Assembly (NCBI RefSeq): GCF_900102015.1
Contig: NZ_FNAT01000002.1
Coordinates: 248,001-312,000 of the forward strand
Length of the DNA: 64,000 nucleotides
Direction: 5' to 3'
DNA from: Limimaricola pyoseonensis
GTDB taxonomy: Bacteria > Pseudomonadota > Alphaproteobacteria > Rhodobacterales > Rhodobacteraceae
The notes below the pieces were generated by a model, which saw only the letters and a list, made by a program, of their open reading frames with translations, ran no database searches and was not told where the DNA came from. The position numbers and the translations under genes are program-made. Below, piece after piece: positions 36,546 through 45,990 of this stretch (positions within the stretch are counted from its first letter, which is position 1; every line of letters begins with the position of its first letter).

Positions 36546-37463
36546 TCAGGCCTTCAGCACGGGGATGATCTGCTTCTTGCGGCTCATCACGCCGGGCAGC
36601 ACCACGCTGTCGCCGGTGACGGTCGCGTCGAAGCTCTTCTCGGCGATCGCCTTCACCGCGTCGTTCGGCACGATCAGCGTCGCCTCTTCCTTGAGGATGT
36701 CGACCACGAAGAGCAGCACCTCGTCGGCGCCGTCCTCGGCCGCGACCTTCGGCATCGCCTCCTTCAGCGCGTCCTTGCGCGACAGCACCTGCTCGGGCGA
36801 GGTGGTCTCGAGCACCGAAACCCGCAGCTTCTTGCCGTCGACCGTGGTCTCCTTGCTGTCCATGCGCAGCAGCTCCGCCTCCGAGAAGGCCGAGACGTCG
36901 GACTTGGCGGCGAACATCTCGGCGGCATAGGCCGGGATGTCGAGGCCGAGATCGGCGGCGAGCCGCTCGGCCAGCGCCTGGTCGGCCGGGGTGGTGGTGG
37001 GCGAGCGGAACTCCAGCGTGTCCGACAGGATGCACGACAGCATCAGCCCCTTGATGCCCTCGGGCATCTCGGTCGCGACGTGGCCCATCAGGTCGTGCAT
37101 GATGGTCGCGGTGCAGGCCAGCGGCTTGATGGTGATGTCGATCGGGCCCTTGGTCTCGAGGCCGCCGAACAGCTTGTGATGGTCGATGATCGCGGTGATG
37201 TCGGCGGCGTTGATCGAGGCCGGCAGCTCGGCGGGGTTGTTGGTGTCGACGATCACGACCTTCTGGCCGGCCTCGACGTCGTCGATCACGGCGGGCAGCT
37301 CGAAGCCCCAGCGCTCGGCGACGAAGGCGGCCTCGGTGTTGGGCGTGCCCAGCAGCCGCGCCTCGGCCTGCTGGCCCTGCTGCTGCAGGTACCAGGCCCA
37401 GATCAGCGGCGAGCCGGTGGAATCGGTGTCGGGCGCCTTGTGGCCGAAGACGAGCGTGGTCAT
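36546..37463 (-). CDS. ppaC: Manganese-dependent inorganic pyrophosphatase (family II)
   Basis: A 305-residue DHH-family phosphoesterase. Metal-binding motifs are VFGHKAPDTDST, VIVDTNNPAE and AIIDHHKLFGG; the C-terminal DHHA2 domain has RSPTTTPADQALAERLA and VMSRKKQIIPVL. It hydrolyses pyrophosphate made by biosynthesis. Family II enzymes are less common in Alphaproteobacteria than family I Ppa. GAGGAA precedes the ATG. First gene of a minus-strand run. Confidence 0.95.
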   Translation of the reverse strand: MTTLVFGHKAPDTDSTGSPLIWAWYLQQQGQQAEARLLGTPNTEAAFVAERWGFELPAVIDDVEAGQKVVIVDTNNPAELPASINAADITAIIDHHKLFGGLETKGPIDITIKPLACTATIMHDLMGHVATEMPEGIKGLMLSCILSDTLEFRSPTTTPADQALAERLAADLGLDIPAYAAEMFAAKSDVSAFSEAELLRMDSKETTVDGKKLRVSVLETTSPEQVLSRKDALKEAMPKVAAEDGADEVLLFVVDILKEEATLIVPNDAVKAIAEKSFDATVTGDSVVLPGVMSRKKQIIPVLKA

Positions 37464-37561
37464 GGGATTTCCTCGGAAGTGACGTGTGGTCGGGTCGCGC
37501 GCCTTATAGGCAGGCGCGTCCGCCTTGTCACGCCGATGGGCCGGGCCGAGGGGCGGGGACA

Positions 37562-37589
37562 GGGCGGCGCGGGAGATCCCGCGCCGCCC
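37562..37589. terminator. 13-bp GC hairpin upstream of ppaC
   Basis: GGGCGGCGCGGGA (37562-37574) pairs with TCCCGCGCCGCCC (37577-37589). It lies 6 bp after the stop of the small minus-strand gene at 37596. No T-run on the minus strand; CCTTGCCTT on the plus strand. Confidence 0.45.
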
Positions 37590-37595
37590 CTTGCC

Positions 37596-37853
37596 TTACC
37601 GGGCCGGCTCCGGGGCGGGCCGTCTGGCGATCAGCGCCCGCAGGCGCGGCCAGACGCCGCCCGCCGCGCCGGCGCGGGCCGGGGGGCTGCCGCTTGCGTC
37701 GGGCAGCGCGGCGAAGCCGGTGCCGGTGGCCGGGTGGCGCGGGCCCAGCTCCAGCCGGGCCGGGCCGCCGCGGCGGACATGCGGCCGGTCTTCCCAGGGC
37801 GCGGGCGCGTCGGGGGCGGCACGGTGGTCGACGATGTAGAACGGAGGGTGCAT
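37596..37853 (-). CDS. Small hypothetical protein, unknown
   Basis: An 85-residue Pro/Ala/Arg-rich protein starting MHPPFYIVDHRAAPDAPAPW. I do not recognise it. Support: AAGGA 9 bp before the ATG, a TAA stop immediately followed by a strong hairpin, and a non-random N-terminus. Against: composition is close to what GC-rich random frames give. It could be a lineage-specific small protein. Confidence 0.45.
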   Translation of the reverse strand: MHPPFYIVDHRAAPDAPAPWEDRPHVRRGGPARLELGPRHPATGTGFAALPDASGSPPARAGAAGGVWPRLRALIARRPAPEPAR

Positions 37854-37989
37854 TGCTGTGCGTCCTTCAATTTCAGGTTGAGTTTGCGGGCAGGGGACAT
37901 CCCGGCCCGGTCTGCGGGCGCAAGCGGTCCGGGCGGCGGCGCGCGGGGCACCACCGGCAGGGCCGGTCACGAACGCTGCGGAAGCGCGC

Positions 37990-38142
37990 CTAGAGCGGTG
38001 AGGCGCGCGGGCGGTGGGCGGCGGGTCCGGCGATGGCGGGCCATGCGCCCACGCCGCGTCGCGAGAGGCGAAGCGGGGTGGGGCAGGCCAGCGTCGGGCC
38101 GGAGTCGATGCGCCGATCGACCGCGTCGGAAATGGGGGTCAT
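37990..38142 (-). CDS. Possible 50-residue small protein
   Basis: Open frame starting MTPISDAVDRRIDSGPTLAC, in line with the small genes on either side. The ribosome binding site is weak. The start has the look of a small regulated protein, but the second half is Arg/Pro/Ala-rich like random GC sequence. An earlier in-frame ATG at 38187 is possible. Doubtful. Confidence 0.25.
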   Translation of the reverse strand: MTPISDAVDRRIDSGPTLACPTPLRLSRRGVGAWPAIAGPAAHRPRASPL

Positions 38143-38223
38143 GGAACGGGTCCCGGAAACTTGAAACTCGGGGCGTGGCGGGGGCATGAAGCGCCCGCGC
38201 CGCGTCAGGGGGCGATACGGCTT

Positions 38224-38253
38224 TCAGCCGTGAAGGATGTATCCTCTGGTCAT
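38224..38253 (-). CDS. Possible 9-residue leader peptide MTRGYILHG
   Basis: On the minus strand GGGAGGG lies 5 bp before an ATG that opens a ten-codon frame ending in TGA (MTRGYILHG). The ribosome site is better than that of most genes here, so it may be a real leader peptide or sORF for the minus-strand small genes. It is too short to judge by coding statistics. Confidence 0.3.
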   Translation of the reverse strand: MTRGYILHG

Positions 38254-38378
38254 AGTCGCCCTCCCGTTCCGGGGTTGTCCTGCGCGGCACTATGCACGAG
38301 ACGGGACGTTGGGGAAGCCCTTATTTCGATAAACTGCACGCGGCAGGGAAACCGTGTCGTTTCCGCCGAGCCGACTTC

Positions 38379-38407
38379 TTGACAGGGGCGTGAGCGCTGC
38401 CTAACTC
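38379..38407 (+). promoter_or_regulatory. groESL promoter
   Basis: TTGACA (38379-38384), a 17-bp spacer and TAACTC (38402-38407) form a good vegetative-type promoter directly upstream of the CIRCE element. Confidence 0.7.
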
Positions 38408-38415
38408 TGCCGGCG

Positions 38416-38442
38416 TTGGCACTCACCGAGGGGGAGTGCTAA
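38416..38442 (+). promoter_or_regulatory. CIRCE operator (HrcA site) of groESL
   Basis: TTGGCACTC-N9-GAGTGCTAA. Both 9-bp arms match the CIRCE consensus TTAGCACTC-N9-GAGTGCTAA with one change in the left arm. Position just after the -10 box means HrcA binding would block the promoter until heat shock. The element would also lie in the mRNA leader. Confidence 0.92.
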
Positions 38443-38488
38443 TGCCCCCGAGGGGCATGAGAACACATACTGCTGAGGAGCTGCAGAG

Positions 38489-38776
38489 ATGGCATTCAAA
38501 CCGCTTCACGACCGGGTCCTGGTGCGCCGCGTCGAAGGTGAAGAAAAGACCAAGGGTGGTCTGATCATCCCCGACAACGCCAAGGAGAAGCCGGCCGAGG
38601 GCGAAGTGATCGCCTGTGGCGAGGGCGCGCGCAAGGACAATGGCGAGCTGATCGCGATGGCCGTCAAGGAAGGCGACCGGATCCTGTTCGGCAAGTGGTC
38701 GGGCACCGAGGTCACCATCAACGGCGAAGAGCTGCTGATCATGAAGGAAAGCGACATTCTCGGCGTCATCGCCTGA
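38489..38776 (+). CDS. groES: Co-chaperonin GroES
   Basis: A 95-residue co-chaperonin, the lid of the GroEL cage. The start is [20 protein letters not shown], the mobile loop [20 protein letters not shown], and the end [17 protein letters not shown] precedes the ATG by 8 bp. It is the first gene of the heat-shock operon, 44 bp before groEL, controlled by the CIRCE element upstream. Confidence 0.98.
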   Translation: MAFKPLHDRVLVRRVEGEEKTKGGLIIPDNAKEKPAEGEVIACGEGARKDNGELIAMAVKEGDRILFGKWSGTEVTINGEELLIMKESDILGVIA

Positions 38777-38805
38777 GATCGCTCTCCCTCTCCAACGCAT
38801 ACTGA

Positions 38806-40473
<1,668 letters not shown>

Positions 40474-40501
40474 TCATCCGCCGGATCACCGATCCGACGC
40501 G

Positions 40502-40528
40502 AAAGGGGGCCTCAGGGCCCCCTTTTTT
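40502..40528 (+). terminator. Intrinsic terminator of groESL
   Basis: AAAGGGGGCC / GGCCCCCTTT 10-bp stem (40502-40511 and 40516-40525), TCAG loop, T-run 40523-40528. It sits just before the convergent GFA gene's stop, so with its A-run it could serve both strands. Confidence 0.9.
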
Positions 40529-40532
40529 GCGC

Positions 40533-41015
40533 TCAGGCGCCCTGCTGCGCCTGCGCGAACTCCGCCATCAGCGACTCAAAGCGCTCGATCGGCGGAAACC
40601 CCTCGAAGCCGTGCCTGGCCGGGGTCCGCACCCAGGGCAGCCGCTCGTCCGTCATGGTCTCGACGAAGGGTTCGAACCACGAGACGTCGTCGAGCATGGT
40701 GGCGCGCAGGTTCACGACGGCCTCCATCGCCGGGAAGGTGGTGAACATCCAGCTCATGCAGTCCGGGCAGAAATGATGGCGCTGGTCGGGGCCGCGCAGG
40801 CCGCCGATCACCGGTGCGCCCTCGGTCACCTCGAAGCCCTCGGCGGGAAACATCGCGCTCAGCGAATAGGCGCTGCCGGTCATCTTCTGGCAGCCGGTGC
40901 AGTGGCAGGCGGAGGTCACGAGCGGCGCGGCGGTGATGCGGATGCGGGTGTGCCCGCAGCGGCAGGCGCCCTCCATCGGCAGCTTCGGCGGTTTCATCGG
41001 CGTGGTCCTCGTCAT
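40533..41015 (-). CDS. GFA (glutathione-dependent formaldehyde-activating) family protein
   Basis: A 160-residue zinc-binding beta protein (GFA/CENP-V/DUF636). Zinc ligands: CRCG near residue 20, TSACHCTGCQKMTGSAYSLS near 39-58 and HFCPDCMSWMF near 90. The family name comes from a formaldehyde-glutathione enzyme, but most members have no proven activity. I use ATG 41015; ATG 40997 (MKPPKLP) is also possible and has GAGGA upstream. Confidence 0.88.
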   Translation of the reverse strand: MTRTTPMKPPKLPMEGACRCGHTRIRITAAPLVTSACHCTGCQKMTGSAYSLSAMFPAEGFEVTEGAPVIGGLRGPDQRHHFCPDCMSWMFTTFPAMEAVVNLRATMLDDVSWFEPFVETMTDERLPWVRTPARHGFEGFPPIERFESLMAEFAQAQQGA

Positions 41016-41137
41016 GTTTCGTTCACGCCCCAGAAGGCCGGATCGCCCGGCCGGCGACAAGCCCGCCGAACGGTCTTGCACCGGGTCCATGCGCACGGCA
41101 TGGATCGGAGGCCCAGTTCCGGGCCGGGGAGGATCGC

Positions 41138-41884
41138 ATGCTGTTCGTCGTCACGCTCACCGTCGCGGGCCTGCTCGCAGGCGCGCTCAACGCGGTCGCG
41201 GGCGGTGGCACCTTCCTGACCTTCCCGGCGCTGGTCTGGCTCGGCGTGCCGCCGATCGCCGCCAACGCCACGGCCACGGTCGGCGCGCTGCCCGGTTATG
41301 CCGGCAGCGCCTGGGCCTATCGCGGCGACGTCGCGGCCGAGGGCACGCTGGGGCTGCGCGCGATCATCGCGCTGGGCGCGCTGGGCGGGCTGCTCGGCGC
41401 GGGGCTGCTGCTGGTCACGCCCGGCGCCGTGTTCGAGGGGCTGGTGCCGTGGCTTCTGCTGGTGGCGACGGTGCTCTTCGCGCTCGGGCCGCGCATCCTC
41501 GCCTTCGTGCGGGCGCGGGGGCTGGGGCCGGCCGGGCCGGCGCTGTCGGGGGCGGCGGTGCTCGCGGTGTCGATCTATGGCGGCTACTTCAACGGCGGCC
41601 TCGGCATCCTGCTGCTGGCGATGCTCGGGCTGATCGGCTTCGTGAACCTGCATGGCATGAACGGCATCAAGGTGCTGATGTCGGCGGTGCTGTCGCTGGT
41701 CTCGGCCGCGGCCTACGCCGCCGCCGGGCTGATCGAATGGGACGCGGCGCTGATCATGGCGGCGGCAACCACGGTGGGCGGCTATCTCGGCGCGCGCGGC
41801 GCCAAGCTGATCCGGATCGAGCATCTGCGGATCGGCATCACCGGCGTCGGGCTGGTGATGACGGCGCTGTTCTTCGCGAGCTAG
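41138..41884 (+). CDS. Sulfite exporter TauE/SafE family permease (second copy)
   Basis: A 248-residue permease with eight helices. The two family segments are LNAVAGGGTFLTFPALVWLG (helix 1, near residue 14-33) and IYGGYFNGGLGILLLAMLGL (near 147-166). It is distantly related to the copy at 24262-25005. GGGGAGGA lies 5 bp before the ATG. It exports some anion, possibly sulfite or an organosulfonate, but no linked catabolic gene identifies it. It overlaps the convergent Nudix gene by 4 bp. Confidence 0.88.
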   Translation: MLFVVTLTVAGLLAGALNAVAGGGTFLTFPALVWLGVPPIAANATATVGALPGYAGSAWAYRGDVAAEGTLGLRAIIALGALGGLLGAGLLLVTPGAVFEGLVPWLLLVATVLFALGPRILAFVRARGLGPAGPALSGAAVLAVSIYGGYFNGGLGILLLAMLGLIGFVNLHGMNGIKVLMSAVLSLVSAAAYAAAGLIEWDAALIMAAATTVGGYLGARGAKLIRIEHLRIGITGVGLVMTALFFAS

Positions 41885-42330
41885 GGCAGGATCGGCTCGA
41901 GCGGGTCGTAATGCGCGGCCTCCGCCCCGTCCCATGCGATCGCGGCGAGGCTTTCGGGCTTGACCGTGAGCCCGGCCATCTCGGCCCGCGTGACCCAGCG
42001 GCGGTGGCTGACGATGCCCTCGGGGTCGGTCCAGTCGCCCGCGGACGCGCGGCCCCTGAGCCGGCAGCGGAAGAAGATCTCGACCTGGTGGAATTGCGGG
42101 GCTGCGTTGAACTCGTTGACGAGGCAGGGCGCGCCCACCTCGACCGAAAGCCCGCATTCCTCGTGCAGCTCGCGCGCGAGGTTGTCGGGCAGCGAGGCGT
42201 GCGGCTCGACGCCGCCGCCCGGCGCGCACCACAGATCGCCGCGGCCCTTGTAGGCGTTGACCAGAAGCAACCGGTCCTCGTGCAGCAGCACGGCGCGGAC
42301 GGCGAGGCGGACGGGACGGGGCAGGCTCAT
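41881..42330 (-). CDS. Nudix hydrolase
   Basis: A 149-residue Nudix fold protein. The Nudix box runs from [15 protein letters not shown] to [11 protein letters not shown]: the core REL-x-EE-x-GL metal-binding part is intact, but the first Glu of G-x5-E is Ala. The N-terminus [20 protein letters not shown] is typical. The substrate (a nucleoside diphosphate derivative) is unknown. Starts at 42330 or 42342 (MVRRMSLP) are both possible; neither has a clear ribosome site. Convergent overlap of 4 bp with the permease gene. Confidence 0.88.
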   Translation of the reverse strand: MSLPRPVRLAVRAVLLHEDRLLLVNAYKGRGDLWCAPGGGVEPHASLPDNLARELHEECGLSVEVGAPCLVNEFNAAPQFHQVEIFFRCRLRGRASAGDWTDPEGIVSHRRWVTRAEMAGLTVKPESLAAIAWDGAEAAHYDPLEPILP

Positions 42331-42418
42331 GCGGCGGACCATGGCCGCAAGCGCGCCGCGCGGCAAGACGGGGCTGTTCGGGGCTGTGCGGCGAGGCCCG
42401 CGCACCTATCTCCATTCC

Positions 42419-43174
42419 ATGACCCGGCCCATCCTGATCCTGTCGCTCTGTCTCGGCCTGCTTTCGGCCTGCGCCCGCGCCGCGCCCGAAAGCGCGACCG
42501 ACTGCGTCGTGTTCCTGCACGGGCTGGCGCGTACCGACCTGTCGCTGGCGCCGATGGCCGAGGTGGTCGAGGCGCAGGGCTACCGGGTGGTCAACCGCGG
42601 CTACCCCTCGACCGAGGCGCGGATCGAGGAACTGGTCGACGAGATCGACGACGACGTGCGCGCCTGCGGCGCCCGCAAGGTGCATTTCGTCACCCATTCC
42701 ATGGGCGGCATCCTGGTGCGGCTGTGGCTCACGACCAAGCGACCGGCCGAGATGGGCCGGGTGGTGATGCTGGCGCCGCCCAATGGCGGCTCCGAGCTGG
42801 TCGACGTGTTCGGCGCCTTCGAGCCGTTCGAGTGGTTCAACGGCCCGGCCGGGCTGCAGCTCGGCACCGGGCCGGCCAGCCTGCCCAAGGGCCTGCCGCT
42901 ACCGGCCTACGAGGTCGGCATCATCGCCGGCGACGCCTCGCTCAACCCGGTCTTCTCGCGGCTGATCGAGGGGCCGGACGACGGCAAGGTCTCGGTCGCC
43001 TCGACCCGGCTGGCGGGCGCGGCCGACCATATCGTCCTGCCGGTCAGCCACACCTTCATGATGAACAACCCCCTCGTCATGGCGCAGGTGCTGTCCTTCC
43101 TCGACGACGGCGCCTTCGACCGCGATCTCGGGCTTGGCGGCAGCCTCGGCGGGCTGATCTTCGGGCTGGACTGA
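42419..43174 (+). CDS. Lipoprotein alpha/beta hydrolase (lipase-like)
   Basis: A 251-residue alpha/beta hydrolase with a lipoprotein signal peptide: hydrophobic residues 5-15, then lipobox LLSAC (Cys18). Oxyanion region [11 protein letters not shown], nucleophile Ser94 in [10 protein letters not shown], likely acid in the [14 protein letters not shown] stretch and His in [10 protein letters not shown]. This is a PGAP1/lipase-class fold, so it should be an esterase or lipase tethered in the periplasm. Substrate unknown. The family and the leader are clear. Confidence 0.88.
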   Translation: MTRPILILSLCLGLLSACARAAPESATDCVVFLHGLARTDLSLAPMAEVVEAQGYRVVNRGYPSTEARIEELVDEIDDDVRACGARKVHFVTHSMGGILVRLWLTTKRPAEMGRVVMLAPPNGGSELVDVFGAFEPFEWFNGPAGLQLGTGPASLPKGLPLPAYEVGIIAGDASLNPVFSRLIEGPDDGKVSVASTRLAGAADHIVLPVSHTFMMNNPLVMAQVLSFLDDGAFDRDLGLGGSLGGLIFGLD

Positions 43175-43308
43175 CGGCGGCGGGGGGCGACGCCGGCATC
43201 CGTCTCGGGGCCGGCCAGCGCCTGCCACTCGACGATGCGGCGCGCCGGACCCTTGCCAAGCAGGGGGTCGCGCGCTCTTATTGCGACATGGGCCAGCGGG
43301 GCGAGCGG

Positions 43309-43536
43309 ATGGAGATCCATCTCGAGAAGATCGACCGGGCGAAGAACTGCTACCGCTTCTACGAGATCAGCCTCGAGCCGGATCTCTTCGCGCAGGCCGC
43401 CATCGTGGTGCGCTGGGGCCGGATCGGCGGCAAGGGCCGCACGCGCATCGCGGGCTCCGGCTCCGTGCGCGAGGCGCAGGACCTCGCCACCCGGCTGCTG
43501 CGGTTGCGGCTCAGGCACGGATACGCGCTGCGCTAG
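43309..43536 (+). CDS. WGR domain protein
   Basis: A 75-residue stand-alone WGR domain: RFYEISLEPDLFAQ, then the signature VVRWGRIGGKGRTRI, then a C-terminal helix. WGR domains bind nucleic acid ends in PARPs; small bacterial ones are of unknown role, sometimes coupled with MolR-like regulators. I chose ATG 43309 because the family begins close to MEIHLEKID; an in-frame ATG lies at 43288. The 134 bp before it hold nothing I can name. Confidence 0.82.
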   Translation: MEIHLEKIDRAKNCYRFYEISLEPDLFAQAAIVVRWGRIGGKGRTRIAGSGSVREAQDLATRLLRLRLRHGYALR

Positions 43537-43539
43537 GGC

Positions 43540-43624
43540 GGACATGCGTTCCGGCGCGTTCTTATTTTCGCGCCCCCGTGGAATGCATGTCCTTTGATTT
43601 TGGATGGCGTGGAACATGCGTTCC
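43540..43624. promoter_or_regulatory. Three copies of a GGA(A)CATGCGTTCC palindrome
   Basis: Near-palindromes at 43540-43552 (GGACATGCGTTCC), 43580-43592 (GGAATGCATGTCC) and 43611-43624 (GGAACATGCGTTCC, a GGAAC-N4-GTTCC inverted repeat). They lie in the 209-bp gap before the rhodanese-YeeE operon around an AT-richer stretch. They look like operators for one dimeric regulator. Confidence 0.55.
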
Positions 43625-43745
43625 CGGCCGGGCGGCCTTGCGGAACGTCGATCCGGCCCGCGCGCGCCCGGCGCGGCGGCGGCGGTTGAAGATTCCGCCG
43701 TGGCGGCAGATCTACAGGCAAACCTCTTCAGGAAAGGCCGACAAG

Positions 43746-44675
43746 ATGAACAGGTTCATTTCCCTCGCCGCCGCCGCGACGGTGCTGTCCGCTCCCGCCT
43801 TCGCGCAGCAGGCCGAGTTCGGCCCGCTGGTCACCGCCGAGGAACTCGCCACGCTCATGGAATCGGGCGATCCGCTGGTGCTCGACATCCGCGGCGACGC
43901 CTATGGCGAAGGCCATGTCGAGGGCGCGGTCTCGGCGCCCTACGGCCTGTTCCGCGGCCCGGCCGAGAACCCGGGCCAGCTGGTGCCCGAGGACGAGCTG
44001 ACCGAGGTGCTGCAAAGCCTCGGCGTCACCACCGACCGCCCCGTCGTGATCACCCACCAGGGCAGCGACGAGACCGATTTCGGCGCCGCCGCGCGGGTCT
44101 ACTGGACCCTGAAGTCGAGCGGCGTCTCCGATCTCGCCATCCTCAACGGCGGCGTCGGCGCCTGGGAGGCGGCGGGCAACCAGCTGTCGACCGAAGCCGT
44201 GACCCCCGAGCCCAGCGCCATCACCGTCAGCTTCTCGGACGAGTGGCTCGCCACGCAGGAGGACGTGCTGCAGGTGGTCGAGGGCGAGACCGAGGCGACG
44301 CTGGTCGACGCCCGGCCCGAGAGCTTCTGGAAGGGCGAGCAGTCGCATGGCGCCGCCGCCCGGCCCGGCACGCTGCCGCAGTCGGAATACTTCACCCATT
44401 CCAACTGGTTCTCCGACGACCCGACGCTGATCGACGCCGAGGCAGCGGTGGCGCTGGCCGAGGAGGGCGGCTTCTCGGATGACGAGACGCTGATCTCCTT
44501 TTGCAACACCGGCCACTGGGCCGCGACCAACTGGTTCGCGCTGAGCGAGCTGGCGGGGCTCGACGACGTGAAGCTCTACCCCGAGTCGATGGTCGGCTGG
44601 TCGCAGGCGGGTCTGCCGATGCAGAACACGCCGGGCGTGTTCGAGAACCTGCTGAACCAGATCACCGGCAACTGA
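43746..44675 (+). CDS. Periplasmic tandem-rhodanese sulfurtransferase
   Basis: A 309-residue exported protein: signal peptide MNRFISLAAAATVLSAPAFA, then two rhodanese domains (about 25-150 and 165-300). The second has the catalytic Cys253 in LISFCNTGHWAATNW; the first has THQGSD at the equivalent loop and so lacks a catalytic Cys. Such proteins move sulfane sulfur, e.g. from thiosulfate to cyanide or thiols. It lies 10 bp before a YeeE/YedE transporter, so it probably handles thiosulfate or persulfide at the periplasmic face. AGGAAAGG precedes the ATG. Confidence 0.9.
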   Translation: MNRFISLAAAATVLSAPAFAQQAEFGPLVTAEELATLMESGDPLVLDIRGDAYGEGHVEGAVSAPYGLFRGPAENPGQLVPEDELTEVLQSLGVTTDRPVVITHQGSDETDFGAAARVYWTLKSSGVSDLAILNGGVGAWEAAGNQLSTEAVTPEPSAITVSFSDEWLATQEDVLQVVEGETEATLVDARPESFWKGEQSHGAAARPGTLPQSEYFTHSNWFSDDPTLIDAEAAVALAEEGGFSDDETLISFCNTGHWAATNWFALSELAGLDDVKLYPESMVGWSQAGLPMQNTPGVFENLLNQITGN

Positions 44676-44685
44676 GGAGAGGCCC

Positions 44686-45807
44686 ATGGCCGATACGGCA
44701 GTCGCCGCGCCGCGCGGCGGAAGCGAGATCGCCCGGCGCGGGCTGCTGATCGGCGGCGTGCTGATCGCGGCGCTCGCGCTCGCGGCCTTCGCGGGGGCGC
44801 GCTACGGCGCGCTCCTTCTGGTGGGGCTTGGCTTCGGCATCGTGCTCGAGGGGCTGCGCTTCGGCTTCGCGGGGCCGTGGCGCGCGATGATCCTGCGGCG
44901 CGAGCCGGCGGGTCTGATCGCGCAGCTGGTCTCGATCGGTCTCGTCGCGCTCGCGGCCTTTCCGCTTCTGGCCACCAATGGCGAGGAGCTGTTCGGCGCG
45001 CACGCCCCGGTGGGCTTTGCCATGGTCGGCGGCGCCTTCGTCTTCGGCGCGGCGATGCAGCTCGTCATGGGCTGCGGCTCGGGCACGCTGGTCAATGCCG
45101 GCAGCGGCAACGCGGTGGGCGCGGTGGCGCTGCCCTTCTTCGCCATCGGCAGCTTCGCGGGTGCCTATCACCTCGACTGGTGGATCTCGCTCGGCACCGC
45201 GCCGGTGGTGGTGTTCGACGGTACCGACGGGCTTCTGCTGACGCTGATCGGCCTCGCGGCGGTGGCCGCCGTGGCGCTGTGGCTGGCGCCGGCCGAGGCG
45301 CGGCGCATCCCGCGAAGGCTTTGGATCGCGGCGGCGCTGATCGCGGCGCTGGCGGTGGGCAACCTGCTCATCGCGGGCCAGCCCTGGGGCATCGTCTACG
45401 GGCTCGGCCTCTGGGCCGCCAAGGGCGCCCAGGCGCTGGGCGCGGACCTGTCGGGCTCGGCCTTCTGGGCGACTCCGGTCAATGCCGAGCGGCTGCAGCA
45501 GAGCCTGCTCACCGACGTGACCTCGCTCACCAATATCGGGCTGATCGGCGGCGCCTTCCTCGTCGCCTCCTGGCGGCGGGGGCTGACGGCGAAGCTGCCG
45601 AAGCTGCCGGCGCGCGGCTGGATCTCGGCCATCGTCGCGGGCTTCCTGCTGGGCTACTCGTCGCGACTGGCCTTCGGCTGCAACGTCGGCGCCTTCTTCT
45701 CGGGCGTCTCGACCGGCAGCCTGCATGGCTGGGTCTGGTTCATCGCGGCCTTCTACGGCTCGTGGTGGGGCGTGAAGCTGCGCCCGAAGCTGGGACTGGA
45801 GGGCTGA
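44686..45807 (+). CDS. YeeE/YedE family (thiosulfate-type) transporter
   Basis: A 373-residue membrane protein with about ten helices and two pseudo-repeats, each with a conserved cysteine motif: MGCGSGTLVNAGSG (Cys130) and LAFGCNVGAFFSG (Cys332). These are the only two cysteines. The family's usual RFCF-like first motif reads RFGF. YeeE/TsuA imports thiosulfate through such cysteines. Linkage with a periplasmic rhodanese supports a sulfane-sulfur role. GAGGAGAGG precedes the ATG. Confidence 0.9.
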   Translation: MADTAVAAPRGGSEIARRGLLIGGVLIAALALAAFAGARYGALLLVGLGFGIVLEGLRFGFAGPWRAMILRREPAGLIAQLVSIGLVALAAFPLLATNGEELFGAHAPVGFAMVGGAFVFGAAMQLVMGCGSGTLVNAGSGNAVGAVALPFFAIGSFAGAYHLDWWISLGTAPVVVFDGTDGLLLTLIGLAAVAAVALWLAPAEARRIPRRLWIAAALIAALAVGNLLIAGQPWGIVYGLGLWAAKGAQALGADLSGSAFWATPVNAERLQQSLLTDVTSLTNIGLIGGAFLVASWRRGLTAKLPKLPARGWISAIVAGFLLGYSSRLAFGCNVGAFFSGVSTGSLHGWVWFIAAFYGSWWGVKLRPKLGLEG

Positions 45808-45808
45808 G

Positions 45809-45988
45809 ATGACGCGCAAACCCATCGCCTTCGGCGTGCTCGGGCTGGTGGCGGCGCTGATCGCCGCCGACCTCGCCGGCTCCGAGCCGCTCAACCCCTA
45901 TCAGGCGCCGCCGCTCATGGCCTACGGCTCGGGCCTCGCCGCCACCGGCGCGCATTGCGCCGCATCCGCGGTCCAGGTGCAGGAGTAG
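45809..45988 (+). CDS. Small membrane protein after yeeE-like gene
   Basis: A 59-residue protein with one N-terminal helix (IAFGVLGLVAALIAADLA) and a short tail with a single Cys (GAHCAASA). Its ATG lies one base after the transporter stop (TGAGATG), so it is cotranslated. I do not know the family; the position suggests an accessory subunit of the sulfur transporter. It ends 2 bp before the convergent RNase Z-like gene. Confidence 0.7.
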   Translation: MTRKPIAFGVLGLVAALIAADLAGSEPLNPYQAPPLMAYGSGLAATGAHCAASAVQVQE

Positions 45989-45990
45989 CC

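Noticed and set aside
37967..38290. 107-codon minus-strand frame near groESL
   Set aside because: Arg/His/Pro-rich, no ribosome site, no family; overlaps the better-supported small frames.
40671..40683. GGTTCGAACCAC string like a tRNA T-arm
   Set aside because: Lies inside the GFA coding region with no cloverleaf around it; the GGTTCGAG/ATTCGAACC strings at about 2663 and 60908 are also within genes.
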